Shown piece by piece: positions 35,518 to 48,330 of a DNA stretch of 64,000 nucleotides. The notes below the pieces were generated by a model, which had not been told where the DNA came from, did no database searches, and saw nothing but the letters and a program-made list of their open reading frames with translations. The position numbers and the translations under genes were made by a program. Position 1 is the stretch's first letter. Each line of letters starts with the position of its first letter. The DNA comes from Vesta saturnalis. Taxonomy: Eukaryota > Arthropoda > Insecta > Coleoptera > Lampyridae. Location of the stretch: assembly GCA_036346205.1 (NCBI GenBank), contig JARFJB010001278.1, positions 4,780,001 through 4,844,000 of the forward strand, given 5' to 3'.

Positions 35518-36337
35518 TGTTTGATAAAATGATTGAATAGCGAAATTTACCTATATCTACCCTTTTTTGTTTACTTTTGGTGTGGCGGTGAACTGAAAAT
35601 AAAGAGAGACATTTTTCTTTACGTTTACAATAAAATTATTTTTAGGTATTTTTAATTGCAGGTACGCCAAACTAAAAGTTAACAAAGATTACCTTTTAGA
35701 TAACGCCATCTAGCGGGGACGGTAACATGTTCACCGTTTACACGTTTCTTAAGATATCTCGGGATAGAAAAAAGGTATCGACATGCGGTTTTCGCCATTT
35801 TGTTGCGAATTTGGTCGATTTTCATAATCCATTGTTAAAACTGCATGCTTCCAATTAATATTTTCCAAAGAGAACTAGATTTCTAAAAAAAAAAAAAAAA
35901 TAAATACCGCCCTCTAATCTGCACGTTACTTATTACTCTTATTTAGTTGTGTTGAGTATATAACACATACATGTGCTTGCGAAGATCGATTAAGCAGAAC
36001 CGGACTTACAGGTATTTTTTCATAACTAGGTTCCTACTCTCCCTCACCTCTTATTTGAAAAGATAGACTAAAACTTGTTTAATAAAAAGTACGCAGAATT
36101 TTCTGTATAACCTGATTATTTCATTTATAATGCCCTTTAATTAGATAAATTTTGTAAAATTTGGGTTTTTTAAATTTTGGTATTCAATTAAGCCCTCTAG
36201 CGGTGGACCTACAATTGTGTAAATAATTTCCAGGTGTTTCTCGAAGCTACTTTTGTTAAAAAACAATTTTTCCAAAGCTTTACTATAATCAGATCTGAAG
36301 ATATAGCCGACGGCCGTTCTTATTTGCTCACCCGGTA

Positions 36338-36985
36338 CGTACATAATCTACCAAATGAATAAGTAGTTTTACATTCCAGCTATACATTTCGGGTGGAACC
36401 GCTGAGAAAGACATCTATAAAGCCGCAAAAAAGAAGACCCATCAACAGGGAATAAAAAAGGAACATTTTTGACTCAATTTTCACGTTACCACTAACAACC
36501 ATGACAAAACATACTGGCCACATCCACGAGCTAAGGCCACCATTCTTTCACACACTCAACCAACCACACCACCAATCATCACGTTATCACAAACTACCAG
36601 ACTATCGAATACTTCACAACCAATACCGACTATAAAGTCACGTAACAAACAAGCATTAGTTTATTGGCAGGGAAGAATCCGCAAGGCCTGAGTAGCTCAA
36701 CAGGAGGTCGTAGGTTGTAGTGTGACTTCCTGCGAGTTTTATAGCATATCTCCACGACGTAGGGTCGAATTCGGGTAGTTAACTTAGGCGCCACCCTCTC
36801 TTCAATTGGTTAAAACGTACATAGATACAAGGCGTAAAACAGGAAAAAATATACAAACGTCACTGTTCGTCAGAGCACTTCAATTTATCCAAGATTTATT
36901 TTATAGGTTAGTAAATTAATTAAAACGTAAAATAGTGGATTTACACAGAATCCGCCGTAAAACGACACTGTCTTTAATAATGTTT
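36338..36985. other. Unassigned sequence
   Basis: Contains a moderately GC-richer segment near 36680-36790 with a weak A-box-like TAGCTCAACAGG. No B box at the right distance fits well, so no SINE is called. Confidence 0.4.
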
Positions 36986-36989
36986 TATA

Positions 36990-37412
36990 CACTAACTAGT
37001 GTATACAAAGTTTCCCTTTATTCCATAAATCAATAAAAAAAAACCCAGAATTATTTTCAAAGATTAAACACATAAAAATTGTCTTTTATAATATTTCTAC
37101 TTGTAATAACTTATTATCTAGAATTACAGAAAAAGACCAGATGGAACCAAATCAAATATAGTTTACTCTATTCCTTGCGCTGATTGTGATTTGTGCTATA
37201 TAGGGCATATCTAGTTCCATTTGGTTAAAAACTAGAATAACCCAACACAGAAGTAACAGTAAATTACAAAAAACAAAATGTGCTCTTGATATACATAGTA
37301 ATAACTTAGATCATCGGATTAATTTTGAGGAACTGACTGTGATTGACAAAGTGGATAATTATAATGAAAGGCTGTCCATACAAATGTTACATATTAATAT
37401 AAATAAAACTTA
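36990..37412 (+). pseudogene. Penelope-like element 2: GIY-YIG endonuclease fragment
   Basis: The translation gives LFSKIKHIKIVFYNIS and NNLLSRITEKDQ near 37060-37130, then SNIVYSIPCADCDLCYIGHI near 37160-37215, VKNRITQHRSNSK near 37230, and LDIHSNNLDHRINFEELTVI near 37280-37345. VY.IPC.DC..CYIGHI is the GIY-YIG core with the Cys pair typical of Penelope-like elements; R...H follows at the normal distance. At least one stop and a shift occur. It differs clearly from the 0.5-1.4 kb copy, so two lineages are present. The RT domain is not seen upstream. Confidence 0.78.
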
Positions 37413-38040
37413 AAATCGGATAGCAACAATTTAAATATGTGCTATGCAGGTTTAATTCAAATGTACAAAAATTCATAATTTAAATAGTTTCCGCCTTTAC
37501 ATATACATGTCACTTTTATTATAGTTTGAAACTGGTCATTCACAGCTGATAACTACATGTGCGTTGTATTAATTTTAATATATACTTTCTTAACTACCGA
37601 ATAAGATGAAGCACTATTGGACTTATATGACAGTTTTGTGTAAAATGATCAGCTCTATCATTCTTAAGTTACATATATTGTTCCCGAAACACTGATTTTT
37701 TGATGTTGTTTCCCACATACTACAGAATAATAATAACCTGCTTAAACAGTTAGTAATAAACACAAATATCTAAGTTATCTAATTAGACAAAATAGAGCTT
37801 TTTTATCTGAAAAATATCGTTTAGTATTTTAATAAAAAGTCAATTTACACCATTGGCATAGAAATTAGGGATTAAATTTTATACTACCCCGTGCATTCTA
37901 CGCCACTGTACATAATGAAAACGTATTAATTAGCTAAAACCAATGCACTTTATATCCTATTTATTATACCAAGAATAAGAAAAATACCTTTTTTCGTTTT
38001 GATATTTCAAAAATCAACTTTATGTGAAAGTTTCTTGAAC
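37413..38040. other. AT-rich spacer, possible end of a DNA transposon at its right edge
   Basis: The right edge (38040-38069) reads, reverse-complemented, TACAGGGTGATTCTTGAGG, which looks like a Tc1/mariner-type terminus with TA. No partner end was found. Confidence 0.4.
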
Positions 38041-38065
38041 TATGGGGGGTTCCTCAAGAATCACC

Positions 38066-38068
<3 letters not shown>

Positions 38069-38118
<50 letters not shown>
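38069..38118. repeat. (TA)n microsatellite
   Basis: TA run starting exactly at the TA of a transposon-like terminus. Confidence 0.97.
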
Positions 38119-38123
<5 letters not shown>

Positions 38124-38524
38124 TATATATATATTCTTTTTTTTTTAAAGAACGGTAAGTCGTGGAGAAAAAAAAAATTATAAACCCCATAATAAAGAAT
38201 CGAATGGTAATTATTTCTCGGAAAAGTCAGCTCCTAAGTAGTTTTGTCCAGAATGTCTCCACAATTTTAAATGGCACCCCTTTTAAGTTATATTCGACAA
38301 AAATTATTAAATTTGAAATACATTGTTAATAAACAAAATGAAAAAGGCGGATTTTAAAATCTAGTTACCGAATTAAACAATTTCACACATGTATTAATGT
38401 CAATAATTGCATGTGTTGTATTAATCTATCGTGGAATCACACATTGTTTAAATTGATGCGTTTGTAGACACAAGGTAAAAATTTAATTTCGTTAAACGTG
38501 AGTTAACTTAAATTAGTGAAATTA

Positions 38525-38965
38525 TGCCGTTTTCAAATTTAGAAGCTTTTTGAATGTTAATGGTTTTGGAAGAATGTAGACAAAATTACAGAGCGGCTGA
38601 AATAATGTATGCGGATAGATATCCTCAACGTCCCCGTCAATCCTTCAACGCTTTTCGGAGATTGGCAGCACGTATGTGTACCAAAGGGCAGGTGATACCA
38701 ACGTACAATCGCGGAAATCGAATTATACAACGAGTTTTTTTTTGTAGTTGGTTAATAAATAAAGGTCCATTCTTTCATAGTTTTATGGACTGACGAAGCT
38801 ACTTTTAAAAGCACTGGAGAAGTCAATATTCACAATGCACATTACTGCTCGCAAACAAATCCTGACGGGCTACAACCTATTGAGAATCAACATCTTTGAG
38901 TGTTATTCCGTGGTGTAGTATGCTTGAAGGAAATATCATAGGCCTTTATTTTTTTCTTTTCTTAC
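38525..38965 (+). pseudogene. DD41D-type transposase fragment (element 3)
   Basis: MPFSNLEAF, a stop, then MLMVLEECRQNYRAAEIMYA and DRYPQRPRQSFNAFRRLAAR encode the helix-turn-helix part shared with elements 1 and 2. After a deletion of the region up to the catalytic domain, WTDEATFKSTGEVNIHNAHY and CSQTNPDG appear near 38790-38870 with the first catalytic Asp. Later GNIIGLYFF is seen. The remainder of the catalytic domain is missing. An internal deletion plus 3' truncation therefore produced this relic. No TIR pair recognised. Confidence 0.78.
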
Positions 38966-39456
38966 AGTAACTACAGCTTATTATTTGTATAAATTACCTG
39001 TACACTTATATGCCTTCAATTTTACTACATTTAAAAAGTTAAAACGTTACATAAGGGAGTAGAGCACGGAGTAGTTATTTCAAGTAACGTAATATACTTT
39101 GGAATTGCTAAAGTTCTGATAAATCCCTACATACATATATAAATGGACAAATGATCTAAAATTTTCAAAATTGAACACGAGAAGAATACATTCCTTCAGG
39201 TTAGTGCCTTAAATGTATACATCTAAAAATTAATTGGTTGCGTTTAATTAATTAAACGAAGAAAAATAGTTTATATACGTAAATGGTAAACATTTTTGAG
39301 GAAGTCCCTATCAAAGTAAATTCTGTACTACTCGATGGCCTTGTAAGTATGAATAGTACTTTTAAAGTAGCAATTTAAGCAAATAAAAAATACCGAATTT
39401 CCATGGAGTAGCGTAAACCATATCATAAAATAGAATTTTATTGAAGGCAAAATTTT
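38966..39456. other. Unassigned AT-rich sequence
   Basis: Nothing recognised. Confidence 0.4.
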
Positions 39457-41180
<1,724 letters not shown>

Positions 41181-41420
41181 GAGCAAGAGGGAGGAAGGGA
41201 GGCGGGTGGGAGAGGGAGAGATAGGGAGAGTGGGGAGAGGTAGAGATGGTGAGAGAGGGAGAAAGAGGAGATGAGGGAGAGGGAAGAGAGCGTAGAGAGG
41301 GTGAGAGGAGAGGGTGAGAGCGCAGAAAGGAGAGAGAGAGATAGAGAGGGGAAGAGAGGGAGAGGGAGGGAAAGATAGGGGGAGAAAGTGGGAGAGAGGG
41401 AGACAGAGGGAGAGAGGGTG
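41181..41420 (+). repeat. Polypurine tract (GGGAGA-type)
   Basis: Almost only G and A on the plus strand, with GAGAGG and GGGAGA units, contiguous with the GT array. Confidence 0.95.
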
Positions 41421-41787
41421 TAAAGTAAATTTTTTATCTGTGAGAGTAATTTCAAATTGTGTATATAAAGATAAGATATATTGAGGTACCACAATCTCTT
41501 TCAATAATTTTCGATGTGGCATTAAGGATACTGCGAGCCACATGGAACTGTGGATTAACGCATGCAGGAGAGAAACAAGAAAAAAGCTGAATATCTGGGG
41601 CTATTTAAATGTAACACAATAAAAAAATAGTATTATCACCTAAAAAACTGTTTTGAAAAATATACGGTCAGGTATTCGTGTACGAGGGCCACTGCAAAAA
41701 TTTTTGGAAAATGTAAAAAAATGCACACCTTATGTTACGTACAAATTTTATTGTTTTTGAAAATATTCTCCCTTAAGATTTAGATAC

Positions 41788-42130
41788 TTTTTTCTACAAA
41801 CTTCAAAAAATGACAAGGTTCGCGCATTAATAGCAATACGCGAAATGACACTTTTTTTGATTTTCCTACGTTACCATAACAACGTGTGCGAAATACATAT
41901 TTCGCGCACTGCATGTAAACTCTATGAGATTATTGTATTTTAACTTTTGTGGTCTTCAATCAAGCAAAAATTATTTAAAACAATTTTAAGGAATATACAT
42001 ATTTTGATGGTTGTAGAAAAAAAATTGTTTGTAGCACGTGCGCGAACTACTTTGATGACTTCGACTAATTTTTGAACTCGGCTGCGCCTCGTTAAAAAAA
42101 TTCACCAAAGTAGCATTTCGCGCTAGATAC
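41788..42130. mobile_element. Unknown ~340-bp insertion inside mariner
   Basis: The mariner C-terminus (YLNLKGEYFQKQ at about 41800-41758) is separated from DWFYRIQ (about 42150) by sequence with no mariner similarity. TAGATAC occurs at both edges (41781-41787 and 42124-42130), a possible 7-bp target duplication. The insert carries repeated TTTCGCGC/GCGCGAA motifs in both orientations. Confidence 0.5.
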
Positions 42131-42901
42131 AAAAATAACTATTGTATTCGGTAAAACCAATCTTTAAAACATTTTTACCAGTCTGAGAGAGGTACCTCCA
42201 CAACAAGTGCTTTAAAAGCTTCAACAGCCTTCTTCAGGTGATGAAAAACGTTTACCACGCATTTTATTTTTGATGTTTTTGAACAAAAAAAAAATAATTC
42301 GGAGACAAATCAGGCGAGTATGGGAAACGAGTCATTAACTTGATATTTTGACTAGTCAAAAATTTTGTATTTTGTCGTGCTGTGTGCGCACTTGCATTAT
42401 GATGCAGAATGATTTGCTTATTTACATTGTTTTTTCTAATTTCACCGATCACTTGGGGGAGACAAATTAAAGTGTACCAATCAGCAGTAACTGTTCTTAG
42501 ATCCTCCAATGCAACAGTTGCAGCATGACCTGTTTTTTCGAAAAAACAAGCAATCATTTTCTTTCAAACACTTTGCGAATGCACCACTCTTGTTGGTTTA
42601 GGTTCATTTTGGAACATCATTACAATGTTATAATGTAATATACAGAATTTGAACGACTATGATCAAATTTTTTAAGCATTTTCTTATCATTTGACTACAA
42701 AGCTTAGTGACATTTAAATGTTGTTTCAAAATCTGATAAAATCATTTCATGTACAGCATCAATATTGTTTGAGGCAACAGAAGTGCATGGTCGACCCTCG
42801 CGAAATTCGTCATCAAAAGTGGATCTTCCACGACTGAATTCTGCAAACCATTTGTAGACCATGGTTTTGAACGGCGCAAACAACAACTTTAGTTTTTCCA
42901 C
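42131..42901 (-). pseudogene. mariner transposase, all three catalytic positions lost
   Basis: The N-terminal block (42901 downward) shows MVYKWFAEFSRGRSTFDDEF and REGRPCTSV with NIDAVHEMI, the mariner DNA-binding domain. Next are MLKKFDHSRSNSVYYI and FQNEPKPTRVVHSQS, between which the segment holding the first catalytic Asp (GDES-type block) is deleted. The C-terminal open frame 42557-42264 shows MIACFFEKTGHAATVALED, ADWYTLICLPQV, IILHHNASAHTARQNT and FPYSPDLSPNYFFF. HHNAS lacks the Asp of HDNAS, and the third Asp of SPDLAPND is Tyr. The ending KALVVEVPLSDW is followed by an insertion. The sequence fits the irritans subfamily. Confidence 0.9.
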
Positions 42902-43059
42902 TCACATTGCTGTGGCGTTAAACCGTATCGCTCTGTTTACAATCAAACTGTCAGTTGTACTAATGGTATGAAATGTCAAATTTTACAATTATGACAATAG
43001 CAGAACCTTAGCATTGTAAGGAGTACTTAATTCCGTGAGCTTTAGCAGTGATCCTCGTA

Positions 43060-45381
43060 ATGCTCATGTCGGGCCCGAACGACACATCCACATCTACTCC
43101 TCATAATAAATTACTAAAGATTAAAACAACTATTTTGCATGTTAAACAAAGGTAAAAACGTGGATATCGTAATATCAGAAATAATAATGCTTAAAATCAA
43201 TTGCACTTCTAGTCAAAGTCAAGAGTTAACTTTCCTATCTGTTATAACTTGAAGATACTGCTTTTATTATTCCCGTCACAAATGTTAGTTTTCGATAATC
43301 GAATCGACGTCATTATAAATTTATAACTCTAGGCGATGCTATTGCACAAACGCTACCGTACATATAAAAGTTGGAAACTTGATTTACTCCTTTGTTATGG
43401 ATCAATTGAAACATAATTCTATTAGAAATTATGGCACTATACATAGATGGCGTTTGTAATGGTAAATAGAAATGAAGGAAATGCTTAATTTAATACGATG
43501 TTATATAGTCCTTTGTATTAAACGTAGTAATTTCTAGCGTTGTACACAACTCAAAGCAAAATTTTTTATGTGATAATGAGTGGTTTCTACACAATATAAC
43601 CAAAATTCTCGATTTCTTGTGCATGATAATCCCAACATTTCATAAAAATCATATACAAGAACTAGGTTCATTAAGTGCCCTATAATTTCTGACATAAATA
43701 ACTAAATTATCAAAAATTTTAAAATAATTAACAATTTTTAACCATCAGAATCTAATAAAATTCAGCATTATCGAAATATTCTTTTATTGCTTTTAGCCGC
43801 AATTCGTTAAAAGGTAGTGATTAAATAAACGGTAAAACACATGAATATTCATAATATTTATACTTAATATAACAATACGTAATGAAATTATATTTTAATA
43901 TACGCTCATCGTTCAATATTCAGGGCGAATGAAGGGTTTTATAATATATATATTTTCAAATAAGACGCAGAGAGAGGAGAGGTGAAATTATATTACGTAA
44001 AAAAATCGGATTAGTTAATTTAATGGAAGAATAAATTTCTATGCAGAGTAATATGAAATTATACACACAAAATATGGATTCGCAAATAGTGTAATAAAGA
44101 TAAAATCAAGCTCGTTGTAAAAGGACAGTACCTCTAAAAGTGTAATTTCGCCAGAACAGAGTTTACATAAGGGTAGGGGTTGAAAAAGGGAGATGAGGGA
44201 CATGGTGGTTTTGCTTATTCATGAGAAATGTTTTTAAAATGAAAATACAGCTCAAAATGGAATAAAAAACAAGCTCAACTTAAATGAAGTTTACTTATTA
44301 CTTGTTGGGAATAATTCGAGAATAAAAAAAAGTTATAATGTCTCGCTTAAAAATAAAAGAGCTTTACCAAATTATTCAATTTGAAAACTTGAAACGTAGA
44401 TGTATCTATTAAATGGACCAAAATGAAATTTATACATCGATATACATAAATTAAGGGATGTTCGTTCTATGATTACAAATGAAATAATTAATAATTCACC
44501 GTAGGTCTATAGACGTTCGATTAAATTCTTGTCTAACTCCCATAAAAAATAAATTAACTTCGGTATTAAATTATGGCTTTTGTTCTTTTGTATTTTGTTG
44601 TAGCGTTAAAGTGGCATATTTAATGTATAATATGCAATTAAGAACGGCTTCTATTGTGTTTTCAGACAAGACGGAAGGATATAAACTTTAAGACAATGCC
44701 CTTTTGTCAGCAAAATGTGTAAGTAACGCAGACAATTCTCATAAATTTTGGCATAGAAAGATTAACTTCATTTATTCTTATATAATGTTAAAAGTTTTCA
44801 TAAACATTCATTGTAATTGTAAGATACTAAATTGCAAATGAAACACTTTGCCTTTAATTAAAAGGAACAATTAAAGGATATTTCAGACAAGCACTCTTGA
44901 TAATAGCCATCTTAAAATTCCTGCATCTAAATTGGGCTACTTGTTTTTTTAAAGCGGTCTGAATTAAGACATTTCTAGGCCGATGATTGAGAAAATGAAG
45001 GATGGAAATCTTATTACTTTCAATTCCCGAATAAGAAAATTTGGCGTTTTAAGTAAGGTTGCAAAATGAAGATTTCTTAAATTAAATCCGTTTAAATAAA
45101 ATATTAATCAAATCTTACCTAAAGCAGAAACTAAATCAGCCACAATTTTTCCCTTCCTGAAAAAAGAAAGACAATTTAAAAAATATCCGCTTAACACAAA
45201 ATCAGATCAAAAGAAATTTATGAAAAGATTTTTATAATAGATTCATGAAGAACATAAACTATCGGTTATGTATATTTAATAATTTAAGAAGCAAACCAAA
45301 ATGAATTATTAAAAATGTCCTCTAAATAGATAATAATGACTAATTATAGTTTTCAATATAAACATAATGACGTATAATGAT
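43060..45381. other. AT-rich stretch, nothing recognised
   Basis: No coding motif, tandem repeat or inverted repeat found by eye in 2.3 kb. Confidence 0.5.
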
Positions 45382-45407
45382 GTATTTTAAATTATGCAAT
45401 CTAAACG

Positions 45408-45440
45408 TTTCGATAACACTTACAGTTATCTTCATCAGTA
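45408..45440 (-). ncRNA. Hammerhead-ribozyme-like motif (unproven)
   Basis: The minus strand reads CTGATGA, A, GATAAC, 7-nt loop, GTTATC, GAAAC, GTT. Stem II is six perfect pairs and stem III would be the short AC/GT pairing seen in minimal retroelement hammerheads. One extra A after CTGATGA departs from the consensus, so activity is uncertain. Confidence 0.3.
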
Positions 45441-45640
45441 GTAATATCTGTTAAAATTGTTAAAGATGTAAACAATTTTGTCACCTAGTGACCTAGTTAT
45501 TATTTACTAAAATTAAATTTTTTAGTTGGCTTTATACGTTTCTCAAACTGTTATGTTGATAGCAGGCTGATTTTTATGTTTTAATTTTTCAACTTTGACA
45601 AAATTGTTTACATCTTTAACAATTTTAACAGATATTACTA

Positions 45641-45674
45641 CTGACGAAGATAACTGTAAGTGTTATGGAAACGT
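45641..45674 (+). ncRNA. Hammerhead-ribozyme-like motif, right arm (unproven)
   Basis: CTGACGA (position 7 may vary), stem II ATAAC/GTTAT, then GGAAACGTT. Same extra A as the other copies. Confidence 0.28.
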
Positions 45675-45697
45675 TTAGATTGTATAATTTAAAATAC

Positions 45698-46097
45698 ACC
45701 GTTAAAAAACCCAAAAAAGATAAGTACTTTATTATGTGTGATAATGGTGAAAGTATACATTTTCATATACATTAATAAATTATACCAGGATTGTTATTTA
45801 ACGTCGTAAATCCTACGAATAATAAATAATTGTTTCATACAAAACAACTTTTACGCTTGAAAAGTACTCTTAATTTATTTTGCACTATTACATTGATATT
45901 TGCGAATGTAGCAAAGTAAAACCAAACGAAAAGAAATAACCCGTCTGTTAAGTTACGCTCATCTTCACTCTAGATGTTCATGATTTTGTCATTCTAATTA
46001 TACCGCTGCTCTCACTCTTATAGTTACTTATACTTATACTTAGGACCAATTGATCTCTCCCATAATATTCGGCAAATTCAAACTGTTGTAAACAAAT
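45698..46097. other. Unassigned AT-rich sequence
   Basis: Nothing recognised beyond a ~40-bp flank shared with the 53.9-kb copy. Confidence 0.4.
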
Positions 46098-46105
46098 ATC
46101 ATTAT

Positions 46106-46702
46106 TAGAGAGCGTATAGTTAGGCAAATGCCTGGAGCCTGCCTATTTTGCCTTTTTTAATAACTTTTTGGCATTTGTGCCTCTTTAAGGAATATTATTT
46201 TATATTGCCTTCTTACTCATCAATATTGATCATTTTATGTAAAACTTGTTCTAATAGGTAACAAACAATAAAGTGCTTAAACTACCATTTAGTTCCATTA
46301 ACATTCTTTCCTCAAAACTTCTTACCACGAACCTGTAATTAATAAGGGGAATGTAAAGTCCACGTCTTATCAACAATCGTTTGTGGGAATAATTAAATAC
46401 AAAAGCTGCTTATACATAAAGAGTAACTGAAAAAGCGTTACTAGGATTATGCATACAATGACAGGCTTAATACCATATTCAATACTTTAAGGATTTCACC
46501 ATGAATCACATTTTAAGTGCTATTCACTAAATAAAGAAAACAATGGTAATTTTTATTCTGTCCGGAGGAAATTCTTTTAATGTATTACAGAAATTACCCA
46601 TTCAGTACCATTAACATCCTTTCGATTGTGCCTATTTTTGCCTTTTTGCCTGTTTTAATATGCCTTTTTGGTATTTTTTCTTGCCTGACTATCCGCTCTT
46701 TA
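46106..46702. mobile_element. hAT-type MITE, 597 bp, with 8-bp target duplication
   Basis: The ends TAGAGAGCGTATAGTTAGGC and, reverse-complemented, TAAAGAGCGGATAGTCAGGC are bordered by ATCATTAT (46098-46105) and ATCATATT (46703-46710). Subterminal GCCTTTTTGGCA-like motifs are repeated near both ends. No transposase; the ORF 46580-46765 overlaps the right end by chance. Confidence 0.7.
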
Positions 46703-46710
46703 ATCATATT

Positions 46711-48273
46711 TGCCATAAATCGGTATTTACCTAAAGTGTCTTTAATCAAACACCATCGGTGTTAAAAGCTTACAATATTAAAGAGTAAAGCTGAATTTCA
46801 CTCAGTAACTGTATACAATCTCTAATCGATTTTTTGAATCCTCAAAACAACTGTAATCTGTGACGTGCGGAACTTTGCTTATTTTATTATACTTCACATT
46901 CTTCATTTTTTTATAAAGTTTGTTGTCCTTAGATAAAATATTATGTTATCGCTATCAAGTATTTTCTATTCTTTAGATACGTTTATTTACCTAAAGTGCA
47001 TTTCACGAATAATTAGACCTCTATAATATGGCTGCCATTCCGCTATGAACAACATCCAATTATAAAATAGCTAAAATGCTATACGTGTAACATTGTAATG
47101 AAAGGGATATTTCAGTTGACTACTCTGAACCGCACTTTCCATCCTTTCCTACAACATTATAATAGCAAAAGACAAATATAATAACAAATACGACCTTCAA
47201 ACGTCTTAAAATATTATTTTCCAACTCAGCAGCGTATCACGCGCAGAGGTAACTTAGGTTAGTAAAATTGAAAATTTTTCGATTAAATTAATTATTGTAA
47301 GAAATAAACATCGTTAAAATAAAAGAATGTTCCAAACAAATATCATTATTGTTAAGAATTTCTGAAAATTTACCATTACTAATTCGAAATTAATGTTGAA
47401 ACTGCAAATTACTCCATTACCATAATGTGACTTAGAAATCATTAATGACCACTTGCTTTGCTTATAAATGTGGAATCAATTTTCCATTTTGCCATTATAC
47501 TGTAAACAATAATTTGTAACGGTTGTAGTGATTGTGTAGTTTTTATACTAAAATGGAAGAAAGTTTTGTTTTAACTGAAGACGAGAACTTTATTGAAAAT
47601 TTGCAACTTCGGTAATATTATACAATATTTTCTTAATTGTCATATTTTAACTGTTATTACTACAGTGTAGATCATATATATGCGTAAAAAAGTCTACAGA
47701 AGCACAAGCAATAATTGTAAATGCATATAACTTCTTTTCATGTAAGAAACATCAAAATGTAGCTGTAGACTTTGGAAAAATAAATATAGCTAATTAAGTG
47801 CGTACACTATTCAGATTTAGAAATAGTATATAATAATAATACTAGGTGAGCGTGGTGATGGCGAATTTATTAATAATAAATTTATTCACATAAGTTTTTC
47901 ACTTTTTTTTATATGACAAAAAGTACTACGCCAATGAGTGCTCCCGCGCTTTATATGGCGACAAATTTAAATGGCGGACATATTGCAGAGGTCTAATTAC
48001 TCGTGAAATGCACTATACTTCCATATTCCATATTAAAATTTGCTAAAACTCTATTTACTTGAATTCTACATTAAACATTAACAACGCCATCTATCGGTGC
48101 AGATAATACAATATCGATTTAGCTTGTAATGATCCTGACAAATCCTTACACAATTTTCCTTTCCTAGAAATAACTCATATTAATCCTTATTTCCAAATTG
48201 TTTCCTCAACTGTGTTACCATAGTTAATAAATGATATCAGTTGTTATTCCGTTTTCCCATTCCGGCTTTTTTT

Positions 48274-48275
<2 letters not shown>
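46711..48275 (+). other. Mostly unassigned; two short coding-like blocks at 47553-47797
   Basis: ATG at 47553 opens MEESFVLTEDENFIENLQLR, stopping at 47615. A second block at 47693-47797 reads STEAQAIIVNAYNFFSCKK and ends in a stop. The second block recalls the AR.II.NVY.F motif at the N-terminus of some insect DDE-type transposon proteins. No splice arrangement joins the two in frame. The rest is AT-rich. Confidence 0.3.

Positions 48276-48326
<51 letters not shown>
48276..48326. repeat. (TA)n microsatellite
   Basis: Pure TA run. Confidence 0.97.

Positions 48327-48330
<4 letters not shown>

Larger units (their letters stand above)
30907..36335 (+). mobile_element. DD41D Tc1/mariner element 2 with ~500-bp TIRs, hosting a piggyBac
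   Basis: The left end CAAGGTGAGCAAATAAGAAC and the right end (reverse complement CCGGGTGAGCAAATAAGAAC) are flanked by TA at 30905-30906 and 36336-36337. TIRs extend to about 31405 and from about 35835, sharing blocks like ACTTACAGG, GCGAAGATCGATTAAGCAGA, GCGGTATTTATTT and CTAGTTCTCTTTGGAAAATA. The transposase is on the plus strand in two parts, separated by a piggyBac element at 32085-34505. Termini are related to, but distinct from, element 1. Confidence 0.9.
41683..43057 (-). mobile_element. mariner (irritans-type) element with TA flanks
   Basis: The left end CGAGGGCCACTGC and the right end (reverse complement CGAGGATCACTGC) are each bordered by TA (41681-41682, 43058-43059). At 1375 bp including a ~340-bp secondary insertion it fits the usual 1.3-kb mariner after allowing for deletions. 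The transposase relic runs on the minus strand. Confidence 0.88.
45382..45697. mobile_element. Inverted-repeat element with hammerhead-like core in both arms
   Basis: Arms 45382-45483 and 45597-45697 are near-perfect reverse complements (about 100 bp), separated by about 113 bp. Each arm, read outward, contains CTGATGA or CTGACGA, a GATAAC...GTTATC stem, GAAAC and GTTTAG. A half copy with the same right flank lies at 53796-53945. The inverted pairing of such units is reminiscent of the pseudo-LTRs of Penelope-like elements, but no coding is attached. Confidence 0.7.

Noticed and set aside
36680..36790. Possible SINE from an A-box-like TAGCTCAACAGG
   Set aside because: The B box at the expected distance is too degenerate and no tail or duplication is seen.
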